Shown here: positions 1 to 12,151 of the stretch, in pieces | Layout: every line of letters starts with the position of its first letter | How positions within the stretch are numbered: position 1 is the first letter of the stretch | Assembly (NCBI GenBank): GCA_002179805.1 | Contig: NAVB01000804.1 | Coordinates: forward strand, 1-47,173 | Direction of reading: 5' to 3' | DNA from: Acanthamoeba lenticulata | Lineage: Eukaryota; Discosea; Longamoebia; Acanthamoebidae | DNA: 47,173 nucleotides | The notes under the pieces: generated by a model | Told to the model about the DNA's origin: nothing | Database searches by the model: none | The model's input: only the letters and a program-made list of their open reading frames with translations | Position numbers and translations under genes: made by a program

Positions 1-2914
1 TGCCTCGCCCCACCGCCTTGGCACAGCAACTGGTGGAGAAAGTGGGTAAGGGCGCGTTCGGCATTGTATATAAGGCACTCCATTTTGAAACCGGCAACCA
101 TGTCGCCATCAAGCGGCTCAGCAAGGAGGGCATCGACGAGAAAATGCTTCTCAACCTCAAGGTCTCCCACCGTCTCCACCTTTTGCTCTGCCTTTCCTCT
201 TCCTTGCCGCTGATACGCTTCTCCTTCTTCAGGGCGAGATCGACCTCCTCAAGACGCTGGATCACAAACACATTGTAAAATACCTGGGCCTGGTGGACTC
301 GGACAACCACATCAACATGATCCTCGAGTGCGTTCTCGGCCTTCTTCTTCAGCCTCCTCTTCCTCCTCAGGCCTGACCGGCCACACACACGTACACGAAC
401 AGGTTTGTTGAGAACGGCTCGCTCCTGCAGATGATCAACAAGCTCGGCGTGCTACCCGAGAACCTGGCGGCGGTCTACGTGGCGCAGATGCTCAAGGGCT
501 TGATCTACCTCCACGAGAAGGACGTCACGCACCGCGACATCAAGGCCTCTAACATCCTCCTCACCGCCGACGGCCTCGTCAAGCTGGCCGACTTTGGCAT
601 CGCCACCACGGGCAACTCGAGCGACGGCGACCAGTCCGACCTCGTCGAGGGCTCGCCCTTCTGGAGTACAGCGCCACCACCACCATCATCATTAATGCAT
701 CGCCGTTGTTGCTGATGATCCTTTTCTCTTGCTGTGGCACCACAGTGGCGCCGGAGATCATCCAGCTGGACAACCCGACGACGGCTTGCGATATCTGGTC
801 GCTGGGCTGTACGGTGCTGGAGCTCATCACGGGCCAGCCGCCCTACTTTGACATGCCGGCCATGTCGGCCCTCTTCAAGATCGTGCAGGACGATCACCCG
901 CCCATCCCCGACACCTTCTCCGAGGTGCCCCTCCTGCCTTGATTTCTTTCTTTATCTGTGATTGTTTATTTGTTTGTTTGTTTATTTTTTGTATTATTTT
1001 AATATTTTTTGGACGTCAAATTCACCGACGTCGCGGAATGCGTTGACAGGGCCTGCAAGACTTCCTGCTGTGCTGCTTCAAGAAGGAGGCGTCGGAGCGC
1101 GCGACGGCCACACAGCTGCTCAACCACCCGTGGATCAAGAACAGCATCGCCATCCTGGTCCGTTTCTCTTTCTCTCTTCCCCTCCTCCTCCCGAGACGCA
1201 AGGGGGAATCGGCTGACTTGGCCCCGGCCGGCGTGCAGAACGGGCTCGGCGAGCTGAGCGTGCGGGAAGCGCAGAGCACGGTGCGCCTCCACAACCACAG
1301 CGGAGGATCGGACAAGGAGTCGGGCAGCAGGTACGCGTGCGCGAGCTCTTCTCGACCCACTCGCATCGAGACTGACCGGCTCGGGGACGCAGCGGGAGCA
1401 GCAGCAGCCGCAGCAGCACCAGCGGGCGCTCTGGGGCAGGCCGATGCTCGTTGCTCGCCATCGATTGGGGCAGCTCGTCCAACGACAGCGAGGTGGCTTC
1501 TCCTTCCCACCCTGACGCTCCAATTTATTGTTCTTATTATTTAAAATGTATTAATGATTTAATTTTAATTTTTTTGTGGACCAAATGCGTGCGCAGCCGC
1601 TTGTGTCGCAGGAGCAGTCCACCATCGAAGAGACGGATGAGTGGGAGCGGCCCAGCCGGCCCGTGCGCGTGTCCGACATCTCCTCGCGATTCGAGGTTCG
1701 AACTTCCCCTCCCAAACCACCTCCCACCAACCACCACGCGCTTCTACAGTATTATGTTCCCCATTTATCTAAATATTTCATATTGGAGTAAATATTCATT
1801 TAGCTTTATCGAAGGGGAAAATAACGACTTTTCCTTTTCTTCTTCTTCTTCTTCTTCCGCGTGTTCCACGATCACGAACATGAACACACGATTACGACCA
1901 CGATCGCGCGCGAACACGAACACATATCCACACACACATCAAACACACGCATGATCGTTGCACGGGCTCAGGATTTGGCTTACCAGGAGTCGGTGGGTTA
2001 CGTCGTGCTCATCACCGGCTTTGAGACCCGCAAGAACAAGCTCATGTCCTACACCGTATGTTCCCTCCCCCTCCCTTCTCGTCCACCTCGCTCCAGCCCA
2101 GTGCCCAGTGGCTCAGATGCTGCGCCTTGTCGTCGATCGCCAGGTCTTCCGCCTGAAGGTGTGCCTGGGCAAGGAGACCTGGCGGGTCTACAAGACCTAC
2201 ACGGACTTCAAGGACGTACACGGCCAGCTGCGCGCTCGGCTGAAGAAGGCCAAGAGGAAGGGCGTGCAGCAGGATTTGCCCAAGTTCCCCAGCGGCAAGA
2301 TGTTTGGAGCCGACAAGGAGGACTTTGTGAAGAAGCGAAAGCAGAAGCTGCAGACCTACATCACCGAGCTCCTCAAAATCCCCGAGGTCATGAAGACCGG
2401 CCTCCTCACAGGCACGTCCCTCGCCCTGGGCTTTTGGACCTGGGCAAACGTGGTTTTGGGGAGCTGACGCTGGTTCATGTCTCCAGACTTTTTGAAGACG
2501 AACGGGCACGACGTGATGTCGCTAGGGTTCCAGAAGGAGGTCGAAGGTTTGACAACGCCGAACACCACCACAACCACCACCCCAATTACAACCACAACAA
2601 CCACCACGACAACAACAACAAATAATATGAGCGCTACCAGCGCGTTTGCTTCACCACCATCATCATCATGCTTATCGCCAGAGCGTACGCCAGGACCCCC
2701 ACCTGCCGCAACTAGGACTCACGCATATCCCGAACAACCAGGTTGTGTCGACGAGCCGCCACTGCCGGAGCGCGAGCGGAAGCTGAGCGTCGTGCGATCA
2801 TCACTGCGAACAAAGGAGAAGAAGGCTCGACAGAACCTCGACCTCGACATGGACGAGTGGTCTGTCGAGGACCGAATAATCGACAAGGAGGAGGGCGAGC
2901 AACGGCCGCACTGA
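1..2914 (+). CDS. Ste/Cdc7-like (SepA/MAP3K-epsilon type) protein kinase with C-terminal PX domain, 5' partial
   Basis: Serine/threonine kinase whose first exon lies upstream; the visible part starts after an acceptor near position 24. Seen in order: glycine loop [10 protein letters not shown] (50-80), VAIKR lysine, HRDIKASN (around 530), DFG (around 590), a spliced activation segment reading SPFW|MAPE across the 669-746 intron, DIWSLGC (around 797) and the C-lobe LLNHPWIK (around 1120). The wording is closest to the Cdc7/SepA/MAP3K-epsilon group that drives septation or cytokinesis. After a Ser/Gln-rich linker (1250-1700), exons at 1960-2060 and 2140-2400 encode a PX domain: basic [11 protein letters not shown] and the [11 protein letters not shown] loop, which in this family bind phosphoinositides. 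The tail has a Thr tract (about 2555-2620) and is acidic up to the TGA at 2912. At least eight introns. A split into two genes is possible, but no stop, poly(A) signal or start lies between kinase and PX. Kinase call is firm; the PX fusion is likely. Confidence 0.8.
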
Positions 2915-3537
2915 GGCAGAGGACCAAGTCGTTAGTGGTGATGGTGCCGGTTAGAGAGTGGGCAACCCGAGGGTGGGTCAGGGGATGGAGGAGGAACTCG
3001 CCCGGCTTCTTCCTCTTCTTGTTATTCTTCTTTCCCGTCGTCGCCTTTTGTTGTTCAAGTGCGCGACATGTGGCTGCCCTCTCTCTCGCTGGTACGCGGC
3101 TCCGCGCCCACGGCTGGCGGGCGCCAAACCAAGAGAGGCGACTCGCGAGGCTGCGCGCGGTCAAACGTCAATAAAGAGGAACAGTCGATAGAACTGCGAG
3201 TCGTGCTTCAAGATCCAGCCACATGTGCTGGTGCCTCGCGTGGTTGAGCGTTTTATTAAATCTCCCAACACCATCATTATTTGAAACATTTATTATCAAC
3301 GACATCGAGCATAGCTCAAATTTTCGCTGGGATCCCTAACGGCAACTCACGCCGGCGGGCAGCTTCTTCGACAACGACAACACCTGCTTGGTGAGGCGCG
3401 CCACGCGAATTGATAGAGAGGACCAAGAGAGAGAGAGAGAGAGTCTACCCTTTCATCTTTCCATCAGTGGACGAGTAAGGACAAACTTACAGGGAAGGAA
3501 TTGCGAGGGCCGTTAAACATACGCAGCATTAAGCGCC
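2915..3537 (+). other. Intergenic: kinase 3' UTR and formin 5' region
   Basis: No convincing gene. The stretch holds the 3' UTR of the upstream gene with its poly(A) signal, an AT-richer part around 3245-3300, and a (GA)n tract at about 3423-3443 just before the formin 5' UTR. Short open frames here have no recognisable domain. Confidence 0.5.
3170..3175 (+). promoter_or_regulatory. Poly(A) signal of the kinase-PX gene
   Basis: Canonical AATAAA about 255 bp after the kinase-PX stop codon, on the same strand and before the formin promoter region. Confidence 0.5.
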
Positions 3538-6500
3538 ATGTTTTCGTCTTCGCGTAAGAAGGATGAAGATAAGGACAAGGACTCTCGTGGCTCGGTGGCC
3601 AAGAAGCGCGCCGAACGTGAAGCCATCAATCAGAAGCTCGGGCGCCTCATGGTATGTCTTCGTTATCTACCAGATAAATCACTCAATTTGTATAAGGCCT
3701 TGATCAATGAGCTGTGAAATGATCTGCGCTTGAAACCTCACCGATGAGGCAACAAAAATCGTCGTGCTGCTGTTTTAGGATGCGCTGGGATTGGCTCCCG
3801 GCGACCCGGAGCGGGAGGCCATGGCCGACTGGTCCTTTGCCAAGAAGCAGCGCAAGCTCGAAGAGCATAGCAAGTCGAGCAAGATTGACCTCGACTCTGA
3901 CGTTCTTGTACGTGCTGCTCGCCACCTCAGGCCTCCCCAGCCTCCTGTGTCCCCCTCTCAAAGTTGACGCGTGACGACCACCGATGTGCTTTCGCCCGTG
4001 AAGATGACGGTGGAGCGGCTGCGCGAGAAGCGGATGGACGTCGAGAGCCTCGACGCTCTCTGCGAGAAGCTGGCCACGTCGAGCGCCGACTGGATCAAGA
4101 ACTTCACCAAGTACAATGGCGTGGCCTGGCTCTACGAGTGCCTCGCCTTCTACGTCTACAAGGCCGGGTACCACCGATCAATTCTCCCCCAAACGTCCTC
4201 CATCGCACGCGTGAAACTGATTGAAGCTGGCTTTGTGTTACTTTCGAATTCAGGTCAATCCGTAAGCAAAAGAAGGACATCGAGATCTTGGAGCTCGTCG
4301 TGGCTTGTGTCGTCGAGCTCATCAACAACGGCGGTGTACGTGACCCCACCCCCTCTTCTCCCCGTTCGTCGTCACCGCAGGCTGGGCTCACACAGACATG
4401 ACGATGATGGCGATGGGGGGCGACGATCAGTCTGGCCTGAAGGAGCTCGCGTGCTACCCGGACTGTTTCCGGGTGCTCGTGCGGTGCCTGTCCTACCTCT
4501 CCACCAACAAGAAGTCGCTCATCTTCGAGTTGCTCGCCGCCATCCTCCTCCTCTCGGAGGACTTGTGGAAGTGCGTTCTCGCTGCGACCATCGCTCTAAT
4601 CTCTTTTATTTGTTTATTTTTTGAATTTGTTTTTCAATTGTTTTAATTATTAACGTTGAAATGGCGGCAGGGAAGTGACGTCAGCTGTGCGAATGTACAA
4701 GATGGTGTACCCGGAGGACTTCCACGCGCTCATGCACGAGCTCGAGGTGGGCGAGGACCTGGACTACAAGGTCGCCTTCCTCACCTTTGTAAACACGATG
4801 ATCGTGCAAGGCCAGTCCATCAAGGACCGCGTCAAGGTCCGCGAGGACTTCATGGTCGAGCGCATCACCGACATCCTCGCCGTACGCCCTTTCTCGCCCT
4901 TTGGTGTCCCTCGATGGCGACGCTCTTGAGTCCCCTTCTCCGAAACGCTGACCGTGTCGTGTTGTTGTTGTTGTTGTTGTGTTCTCTCAGGAATTGAAAT
5001 CGACCCATGCCGACGACGAGGACCTGCAGGAGCAGTGCATCGTCTTCGACGAGGAGCTCGAGAACGACGCCACCGTGCTCAAGAACCAGACGATGTCGGC
5101 TCGAAAGCGCGCCGACGGCGATGACGCCCAAGAGGAGTACTTGGCCCCCATCTTCCTGCGTCCTTTCCCAACCAACTTCCATTATCGTCATCGTCATCAC
5201 CACCATCATGGCCGAAAGCTAACGACTTGCCCGTGACGAAACGCAGCAAACCGATCGAGATCATCACGACGCTGTGGGAGAAGATCAAGGGCTCGGAGAT
5301 CGAATCCACGTTCTTGTCGATCATGCACACGCTGCTCCACTTGGGCCTCTCCCTCAGCTCGCAGGACGTGAGTCTCGCCAAGAAGGTCTGGGGCACCATC
5401 GACCGCCTCCTCCGCCAGTTTGACGTCATGGGCAACGGTGCGCTGTTTCGCCTCGGCCGAGCGCTCCCCCTCCTCCTCGTCTCACCGCGAATGTGTTGGT
5501 GGCGTCATCACCGCAGCGGCCGGCCTCACCTTCGAGCACGTGCTGGCGGGCTTCATGAAGGAGGCCAACGGGACCCCTGCCGCCGCGGCGGCGCCCAGCG
5601 AGTCTCTGGCCTCGACCACCGTCATCGCCAAGCCCCCTACCCCACGAGGCACCCCATTCTCATTCTTTAGATTCCATTTCTTTTTCTTTAAATAACTGGG
5701 CGGGTACCCGCAGATGCGCCCGCGGCTCCGAGTGCGCCCGCGCCGCCTCCGCCTCCGGACGCCCCGGCCCCGCCTCCGCCGCCGTTTGGAGGCCCGCCGC
5801 CTCCGCCAGGCGCACCGCCCCCGCCGGGCGCGCCTCCCGCGCCGGGCGGTCCGGCGGGCTTTGGCGGCCCGTCGTTCCAGGACCCGGAGCGGCCGCCCAT
5901 GCTGCCGTGGCGGTGGAACCTCATCCCGCAGAACCAGATCAAGGGCACCATCTTTGACGGCCTCAAGCCCATGAAGCTCATCGACCAGGGCTACATCGAC
6001 ACCTCGGAGCTCGAGAGCGTGTTTGCCCTCAAGAGCGTCCCCAAGAATCCCAACCGTACGCTCCTCCCTTCCCCCGCCCCCTCCCTTCTCATGCGGCGCA
6101 TTGGGCTGATGGTCCAACGATCGATGGGCGTCGCAGTGAACGTGATCGGCGTCGCGGCGTCGGGCGACGCCAAGGCCGGCGCGGGCAAGGCCAGCCAGAG
6201 CGGCAAGAAGGAGAAGAACGACCCGACGCTCCTCGACCACCAGCGCTGCAACATCGTCTGTACGTCGCGGTCTTTCCTCCTCCCCAATCAGTGCTGGGTA
6301 CCGGTGACTCACGCGTTGGGGGCGGGACAGCGATCGTGATGCATCGGTTCCCGCAGACGCCCGAGGAGATCGCCAAGTCCATCGAGGATCTCGACTACAA
6401 GTTCATCTCCGTCCAGACCATGACCGAACTCCGCAACCTCTTCCCTGCCAAGACCTACGAGGAGGAGGTGCGTGTGTGCTGGGCCTCGCGCGCGCGCTTT

Positions 6501-8996
6501 ACATTCCAGTGGTTGACATGAGCGTGATGTGGACCGCGTGAGTGCAGAAAAAGAAGCTGCTCGAGTACAAGGACGACCCCAAGAACCTGGCCGACGCCGA
6601 GCGTATCCTCCACACCGTGCGTACCCACCCGCCTTTTTTTTAAAATCTTATTTTTATTGTTGCATTTTGTGTATTTTGATCATTTAATTTTTTTTAAAAT
6701 GGGGGAAATGCAGTTCTTTAAGGTGCCGCGCATTCGAGAGAAGATCTCGGTCCTGCTCTTCGTCGAGGAGGCCCGCGAGAAGCTCAAGGAGTGCCAAGAG
6801 GTAAACCAAGCCCCTTCCCTCTCCCCTCCTCGACCCGTCCTGCCGCTAACTCACGCTTTTTCTTCATCTTCGTCTTCTTTCTCTCTTTTCTTGAACAGAG
6901 CGCCAACACAGTGAAGATGGCCCTCGAGGAGCTGCGAAGCAAGCGATTGCGGCAGGTGCTCGAGGTCCGTTGTCCCCCCCCCTCCCCTTCCCTCTTCCCT
7001 CTCTCATCTCGCTCGGGCACACATGGGTCACACACAATAATTACTCATCATGAAATATGTGCAAACGCAGATCTCGCTGGCGGTCGGCAACTACGTCAAC
7101 AACCCGAGGCAGCAGTGCCACGGCTTCCGCCTGTCGTCTCTGCTCAAGGTTGGTCTCCTCCCCATCGACCCAGCTCGTGTGTGCGTGTTACAAAAAATAA
7201 CAAAAACAAATACAAAAACAAAAAACAGTTGAACGACGTGACGTCCAAGTCCAAGACCAAGTTCACGCTGCTGCACCAGATCGCAGACATCGTCGAGCAG
7301 AAGTTCCCGGAGCTCCTCGTCTTCCCCGACGAACTCGCCCACCTCCAGGAGGCCAAGACAGGTTCGTGTATTTATTTTATTTCATTTTTTCTTCTCAATG
7401 ACTTGATTGGCGCTGACTTTAATTCACGCGCGTCCAACAGCGGTGGAGAGTCTGCAAGTGGAGACGAGCTTCATCAAGAAGGACTTCAAGCTGCTCGAGG
7501 ACGAGATGAAGCTCTGCGCCAGCGAGAAGAACGACCGCTGGGCCTCCCACCTCGAGGTACCCCTCCCCCCACAACATTTTATTTTTCCAAATTTAAATAA
7601 AAAATTAAAAAAGAAACAAATAATTATTTATTTTAGCAAATAAATATTCATTTTAGCGATGAGTACTCATTCCTGTTGGGTCCCGATCGTAGAAACACCA
7701 CACGGAGATCGCGAAGCAGCTGAGCAAGCTGGCCGACATGGAGGAGGGCTTCAAGAAGGACGTCGTCTACTTTGGCGAGCGGTCGGCTGACGACCTCAGC
7801 TCCTTCTTCTCCGACTGGGACAAGTTCACCCAGTCCTTCCAGGTTGACCCTCTTTCTCTCTTCGTCGTCATCATCATCATCTTCTTCTTCTTCTTCTTCT
7901 TTCTCTTTGCCATCGTCATCTTCATGGTTGCTGACGTGTGCGGGCGGGAGCGGAAACAGACGGCGGTCAAGTACAACATCACGGTGCGACGCAAGCAGGA
8001 GGCCATCGAGAAGAAGGAGGCCGCGCTGGCCAAGAAGAAAGAGCTCCTCGAGAAGAAGGAGCTGGCCAAGAAGAAGAAGGAGGACGCCGCCTACAAGAAG
8101 AAGGCACGCGCTTCTATAATCAATGTTTATTGTTTATTGCATGGATTTCTTTTTAACACATATTTTTAACATATAATACTAATAATATAAAATACAACAA
8201 CAACAGAAAGAGGCGAAGGACAAGAAGGAGGCCAAGGACAAGAGGCCCGATGACCCGCTGTCGCTGAAGGAGGACAAGAAGTCGCTGCTCATGCGCAACA
8301 GCTCCCGAGTCAAGGACTTCAAGAGCCTCGAGTCGACCACCAACACCAGCCCACCATCCTCGTGCGTCTCCCACTTGTTTTTGTTCTTAAAATCAAGTTA
8401 TGTTTTTAATAATGTTATATTTATTTCTTGGGGGCAGGCCGCGTGTCAACTTTGAGGGCGATCGCAAGGTGGGCGTCACCAAGAAGACCTCCATGCTCCT
8501 CAACGACTTCCCCAAGAGAGAGGTGCGCGCAAAACCACTGCTCTACATTTTTTATTTAGAGAGAGAGAGAGAGAGGCTGCGTTGGGCGCATGTGGGGCGA
8601 CTCTGACAGCAGCTTCGTCACCTTGTGAGTGCAGGAGGTGCCGCGCAAAAACTTCATCGACGTGTCGACGGTGGACTCTGTGGTGGACGACTTCTTCAAG
8701 TCGGCGCCCGTGGGCGAGTCCAACGAGAAGGGCACCGTCAAGCAGCTCGTGGCCTCCCTCCGGACGTCGACCCGGTTCTCCAAGATGCGAGTCAACCGCG
8801 AGAGTACGTCTCCTTCTCTTTCCCCCCATGACATGTGGTTCTGCTTGCTCCTTTCTGACGACGTGGGCGTTGGCTTTTTTCCTTGTTTGTGCGCTGCAGC
8901 GCGACACGAGGAGCCCGTGTCGCTCACCACCGAGCAGAAGCTGGTCAAGCAGGTCTCGACGCGCCTGCCCAAGTTCAACCTCCCGGCCCGCGACTA
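3538..8996 (+). CDS. Diaphanous-type formin (GBD/FH3, FH1, FH2)
   Basis: Actin nucleator and elongator. The start ATG at 3538 opens a Lys/Asp-rich first exon followed by a GT donor. Exons from about 3780 to 5560 encode the armadillo-like GTPase-binding/FH3 region, with MTVERLREKRMDVESL, WLYECLAFYVYKAG, YLSTNKKSLIFELLAAIL and a region resembling the dimerisation segment. FH1 is a short polyproline stretch (about 5720-5880). FH2 runs from about 5895 to 8000: PWRWNLIP, LDHQRCNIV, GNYVNNPRQQCHGFRLSSLL and KLNDVTSKSKTKFTLLHQIA match the family core (GN-MN, GF-LSSL-KL-D-KS, TLLH). A Lys/Glu coiled coil (8000-8110) and a basic tail follow. About 18 introns. In this family a Rho-GTP ligand releases autoinhibition; a canonical DAD is not obvious, though VKQLVASLRTSTRFSKMR (about 8740) might play that role. 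Ends with TAG at 8994. Confidence 0.93.
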
Positions 8997-9072
8997 GGGA
9001 GCGCTTGCGTCTCCTTGTCAGCTGTCTTGTTTTTCCTAGAAGCGGCCCGCGTGCGCTCTACGCCTCAACCCA

Positions 9073-9078
9073 AATAAA
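9073..9078 (+). promoter_or_regulatory. Poly(A) signal of the formin gene
   Basis: AATAAA 77 bp after the formin stop and about 80 bp before the convergent TatD stop, so the two 3' UTRs almost meet. Confidence 0.6.
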
Positions 9079-9158
9079 TTTCATGTCCCAAAAGAACTCG
9101 TTCTCCGAGCTGGCGTGTTTGTAACGTGTTTATGAAATGTCTGAGCAGACTGGCTCTC

Positions 9159-11941
9159 TTAAGAGCGGCCACGGCCACGACCACGGCGACCGCCGCGTCC
9201 ACCGCGGCCACCACGACCGCCACGACCACCGCCACCAGCGGGCCGGGGCTTGCGGGCCTTCTTGGGCTTCTTTTCGGCGTCCTTCTTGGGCGGCTTGGGC
9301 TTGGGCTCATCGCGGGACTGCAGGCCAAAGTCGGTGAGGAGCTCGCGGAAGGCGGCCTCGTCGATTAGCTTCTGCTGCTTCTCGAGGATCGTCTTCTCCT
9401 TGGTCGAGCAGTAGTAGATCTTGCCCTCGAACTTGAACTTCTCCTCCGACTCAGGCTCCGGCTCTGCGGGCTCCTCCACCTCCTCCTCCGCCACCTTCTT
9501 CTTGGGCGGTGCCTGGAGCGTCGCGATGGCCATCATCACGTTGGACGACCGGACGACTTCGGGGAGCGGCGTGCGGATGGTGCCGTCGAAGGGGAGGGCC
9601 GGGAGGCCAAACACCCGGCGCGCGTTGGCCGTCGTGGCGCGGGCCACTTCATCCATCGGACGCCCGAGGCACTCGGCCAGCGTGACCAGCACGTGCGGCA
9701 GGTAGGCCGGCTCGTTGTCCCGCGGGTAGGGCTTGGGCATCGTGAACGGGATCAGGTGCGGCGCGTCGCTGCCGATCAGCTGTCAAATTGCGACATCATC
9801 GCCCCAGACATGTTCGGTAAAGAATTAACAAAGTTGATTAAGAAGACGATGATGCTGGCGATGAAGAGGAAGGACGAGGTGTACCAGCTTGTCGAGGGGG
9901 ATGTGCTTGACGACCTCGCGCAGCTCGGTGCCGCGGGCGTCGTTGCACAGGAAACCCGTGATGGCGATGTAGAACCCAAAGCCCAGGTAGGTCTTGAGGT
10001 CCTCGAGGCTGCCCGTGAAGCAGTTGATGACGGCCCGCCCAGCGATCTTGTCGGCGTACTTGGAGACCACCTCCACGAAGCGGTTGGGGCAGCCGCGCTC
10101 GTGGAAGAAGAGCGGCTTGTTGAGCTCGAGAGCGAGCTCGATCTGGGCCACGAGCCACTGCTCCTGCATGCGCATCACCTCCTCCACATCAAACACGTTG
10201 ATCACGGCCTTGCTGGTTGACGTCGACGAGGAAGTAGTCGAAGTAGTCGAGGTCGAGGTAGCAGTCGACGTGGCCTCTTCCGGCTTCTTCTCCTCTTTTT
10301 CCTTTTCCTTTTCCTTCTCTTCTTGCTCGGCCTTTTCCTTGTCGGCCTTCTCCTTCTCGACACGCTCCTTGGACTCCTCCACGATCTTCTCCGCGCGAGG
10401 CACGTCCAAGCCGCACTCACCTGTACGTGTCATGCGTGGCCCCGCCGCACGCTCACGTGAGCCTGACGAGCGCTTCGGCCAGGGAGAAGGGCGGTCGCAC
10501 CGATGGCGACGCAGAACTTGCTGGCGGCGAGCTCGCGCAGGCGGGCGACGTCGGAGAGCGGCGACGCGACGGCCTTGTACGGGTGAACGCCGACCATGGT
10601 GTAGAGGCTGCGCTCGCGGCGGGCGCACTGCTCCACGCTCCACGCGCTGTTCTTGGCGTTGGTCGCGATCAATACCATCTGCGACACGCCGGCGCCGACG
10701 GCCTTGCTCACCACCCGATCGGCGTCGTCGCACAACGGGCTCGAGAACAAGTTGACTCCTGTCCCATTTAAAAAACAAATATTGATCAATTTTTATTACT
10801 CTATAAAATGATTAGGTGTTGAAGCAGGACGCACCGGTGTCGACGAGCTCGGGCAGCTGCTCAAGCGTGTGGTAGGCCTCGGGCGTGATGAGGTGGCTCG
10901 TGCGCTCAGGGAAGGTCACGCGGAAGTTGAACACCCACAGCTTCTCGAGCACGGGACCCTGCAAGTGCACGCGCGTAACAAACAACGGCCCGTTGAGCGC
11001 TCAATGCCCTGCGCAATGACTGGGCCGAGCCAAGGCATCGAGGACGTACGGGGAAGCGTAGGGGCAGGTAGAAGGTGTCCTCGGGCATGACCGTCCGCCA
11101 GCGCGAGTCCTTCTTGCTGAGCTTGGCCGCAACGGGCTCGGCAGACGAGGAAGACGAGGATGAGGACGAAGACGAGGAGGACGCGGAACCTTCAGCGCCC
11201 GTGCCTGCGGCGGACACGATCGTCACCGGCTCGGCGATCTCGATCTTGACGAAGCCGTTGGTCTTGGGGAATTGGTTGGCCTATAGAGGTCGTGGAGCCC
11301 GCGAGGTCAACAACTCGGCCGACAACGAGATGATAGCTGTGAGCAAGCGGCACCTTGGTGGTGTGGGTGGCGATGGTGTTGATGATGGTCTGGCCGGTGA
11401 TATGGACCACGTCGCGGAAGGGCACCTGCAGGCGCACGACGTTGCCGTCCGGTTGCCTGATCTCCCAGCGCACTTTGATGACGTGAACGGGCTAGATGTG
11501 GCAAGACACCAACGAAGCAAATAGCCCACCGATCAGTGCCAAGAACGAGACGAGGAGGCGGCAACGTTGAAGTAGTTGTACCTCAGATTCGACGAAGAGT
11601 TGAGGGTCAGTGACGGGGGTAGGCGAGAGAGCACAGTACTTGTACTTCAATTCGAGCAATTTCTGGATTTCGAGCATCACTGCTTGCTTCCTCCAGGCCT
11701 CGCCTGCGCCCTGCTGGGTCTTGACCTTACGCACATGCCCGGCTTGGGCCGTAATAGCCTCTAACAGCTCGGCAAGCTCTGCCTGTGTTCCTTTGCCTCG
11801 CTTCGCGCTGATCGAAGAGGAAGGCGAGACGTGGGCCGTATTGGCCTTGCCGCTTCGCCTGCTTGATTTCTTCTTTTCAGAACCAAACGTGGGCGCCGTT
11901 GAGGACGACGACGAAGATGAGACTCCAACTACAGGTTCCAT
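9159..11941 (-). CDS. TatD-family metal-dependent hydrolase/DNase with N-terminal extension and RGG tail
   Basis: The TatD barrel begins at LPELVDTG (about 10855) and continues across an intron into VNLFSS, like the DIGINL start of eukaryotic TATDN proteins. Then come MVGVHPYKA, VAIG|ECGLD (split by an intron at about 10420-10490), NKPLFFHERGC, INCFTGSLEDL, IGSDAPHLIP and NEPAYLPHVL, which supply the usual metal-binding His/Glu/Asp positions. Between ECGLD and NKPLFFHE lies an unusual insert of about 70 residues: a Lys/Glu-rich helix, then a Ser/Thr tract (10200-10400). After the barrel come an acidic linker and an RGG/GAR tail ending at 9159. Upstream exons (10860-11941, ATG at 11939-11941) add roughly 300 residues I do not recognise: a Ser/Lys-rich start, a WHEP-like helix pair (about 11620-11760), a beta-rich part with VRLQVPFRDVVHITGQ, and a poly-Ser linker. 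Whether these belong to the same transcript is inferred from unbroken splicing into LVDTG. Confidence 0.78.
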
Positions 11942-12103
11942 TTCGAGCGTTTGTGACGTGACAAGAGGATGGGTTGTTGTTTGAACCTCTCCTACGCTCT
12001 CGGTGACCAGACTTGCCTGCGTCGTTTCCCAATTTTTTCATCATGGCCGTTCGCAGAACAACAATCCCTGGGGCGGAGAGAAGACAACATGTCTTGGTTG
12101 CGG

Positions 12104-12109
12104 TTTATT
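12104..12109 (-). promoter_or_regulatory. Poly(A) signal of the RCC1-repeat gene
   Basis: AATAAA on the minus strand about 45 bp after the TGA at 12152. It supports that stop as the real end, although a GTGAGT donor-like site overlaps it. Confidence 0.5.
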
Positions 12110-12151
12110 GGTTGTTGTGTGTAGCGGATGAGGTGGCTTTCGTCGCAAGAC

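Noticed and set aside
5482..6312. 276-residue minus-strand frame rich in Arg and Gly
   Set aside because: Antisense to FH1/FH2 of the formin; the Gly run is the reverse of the polyproline codons.
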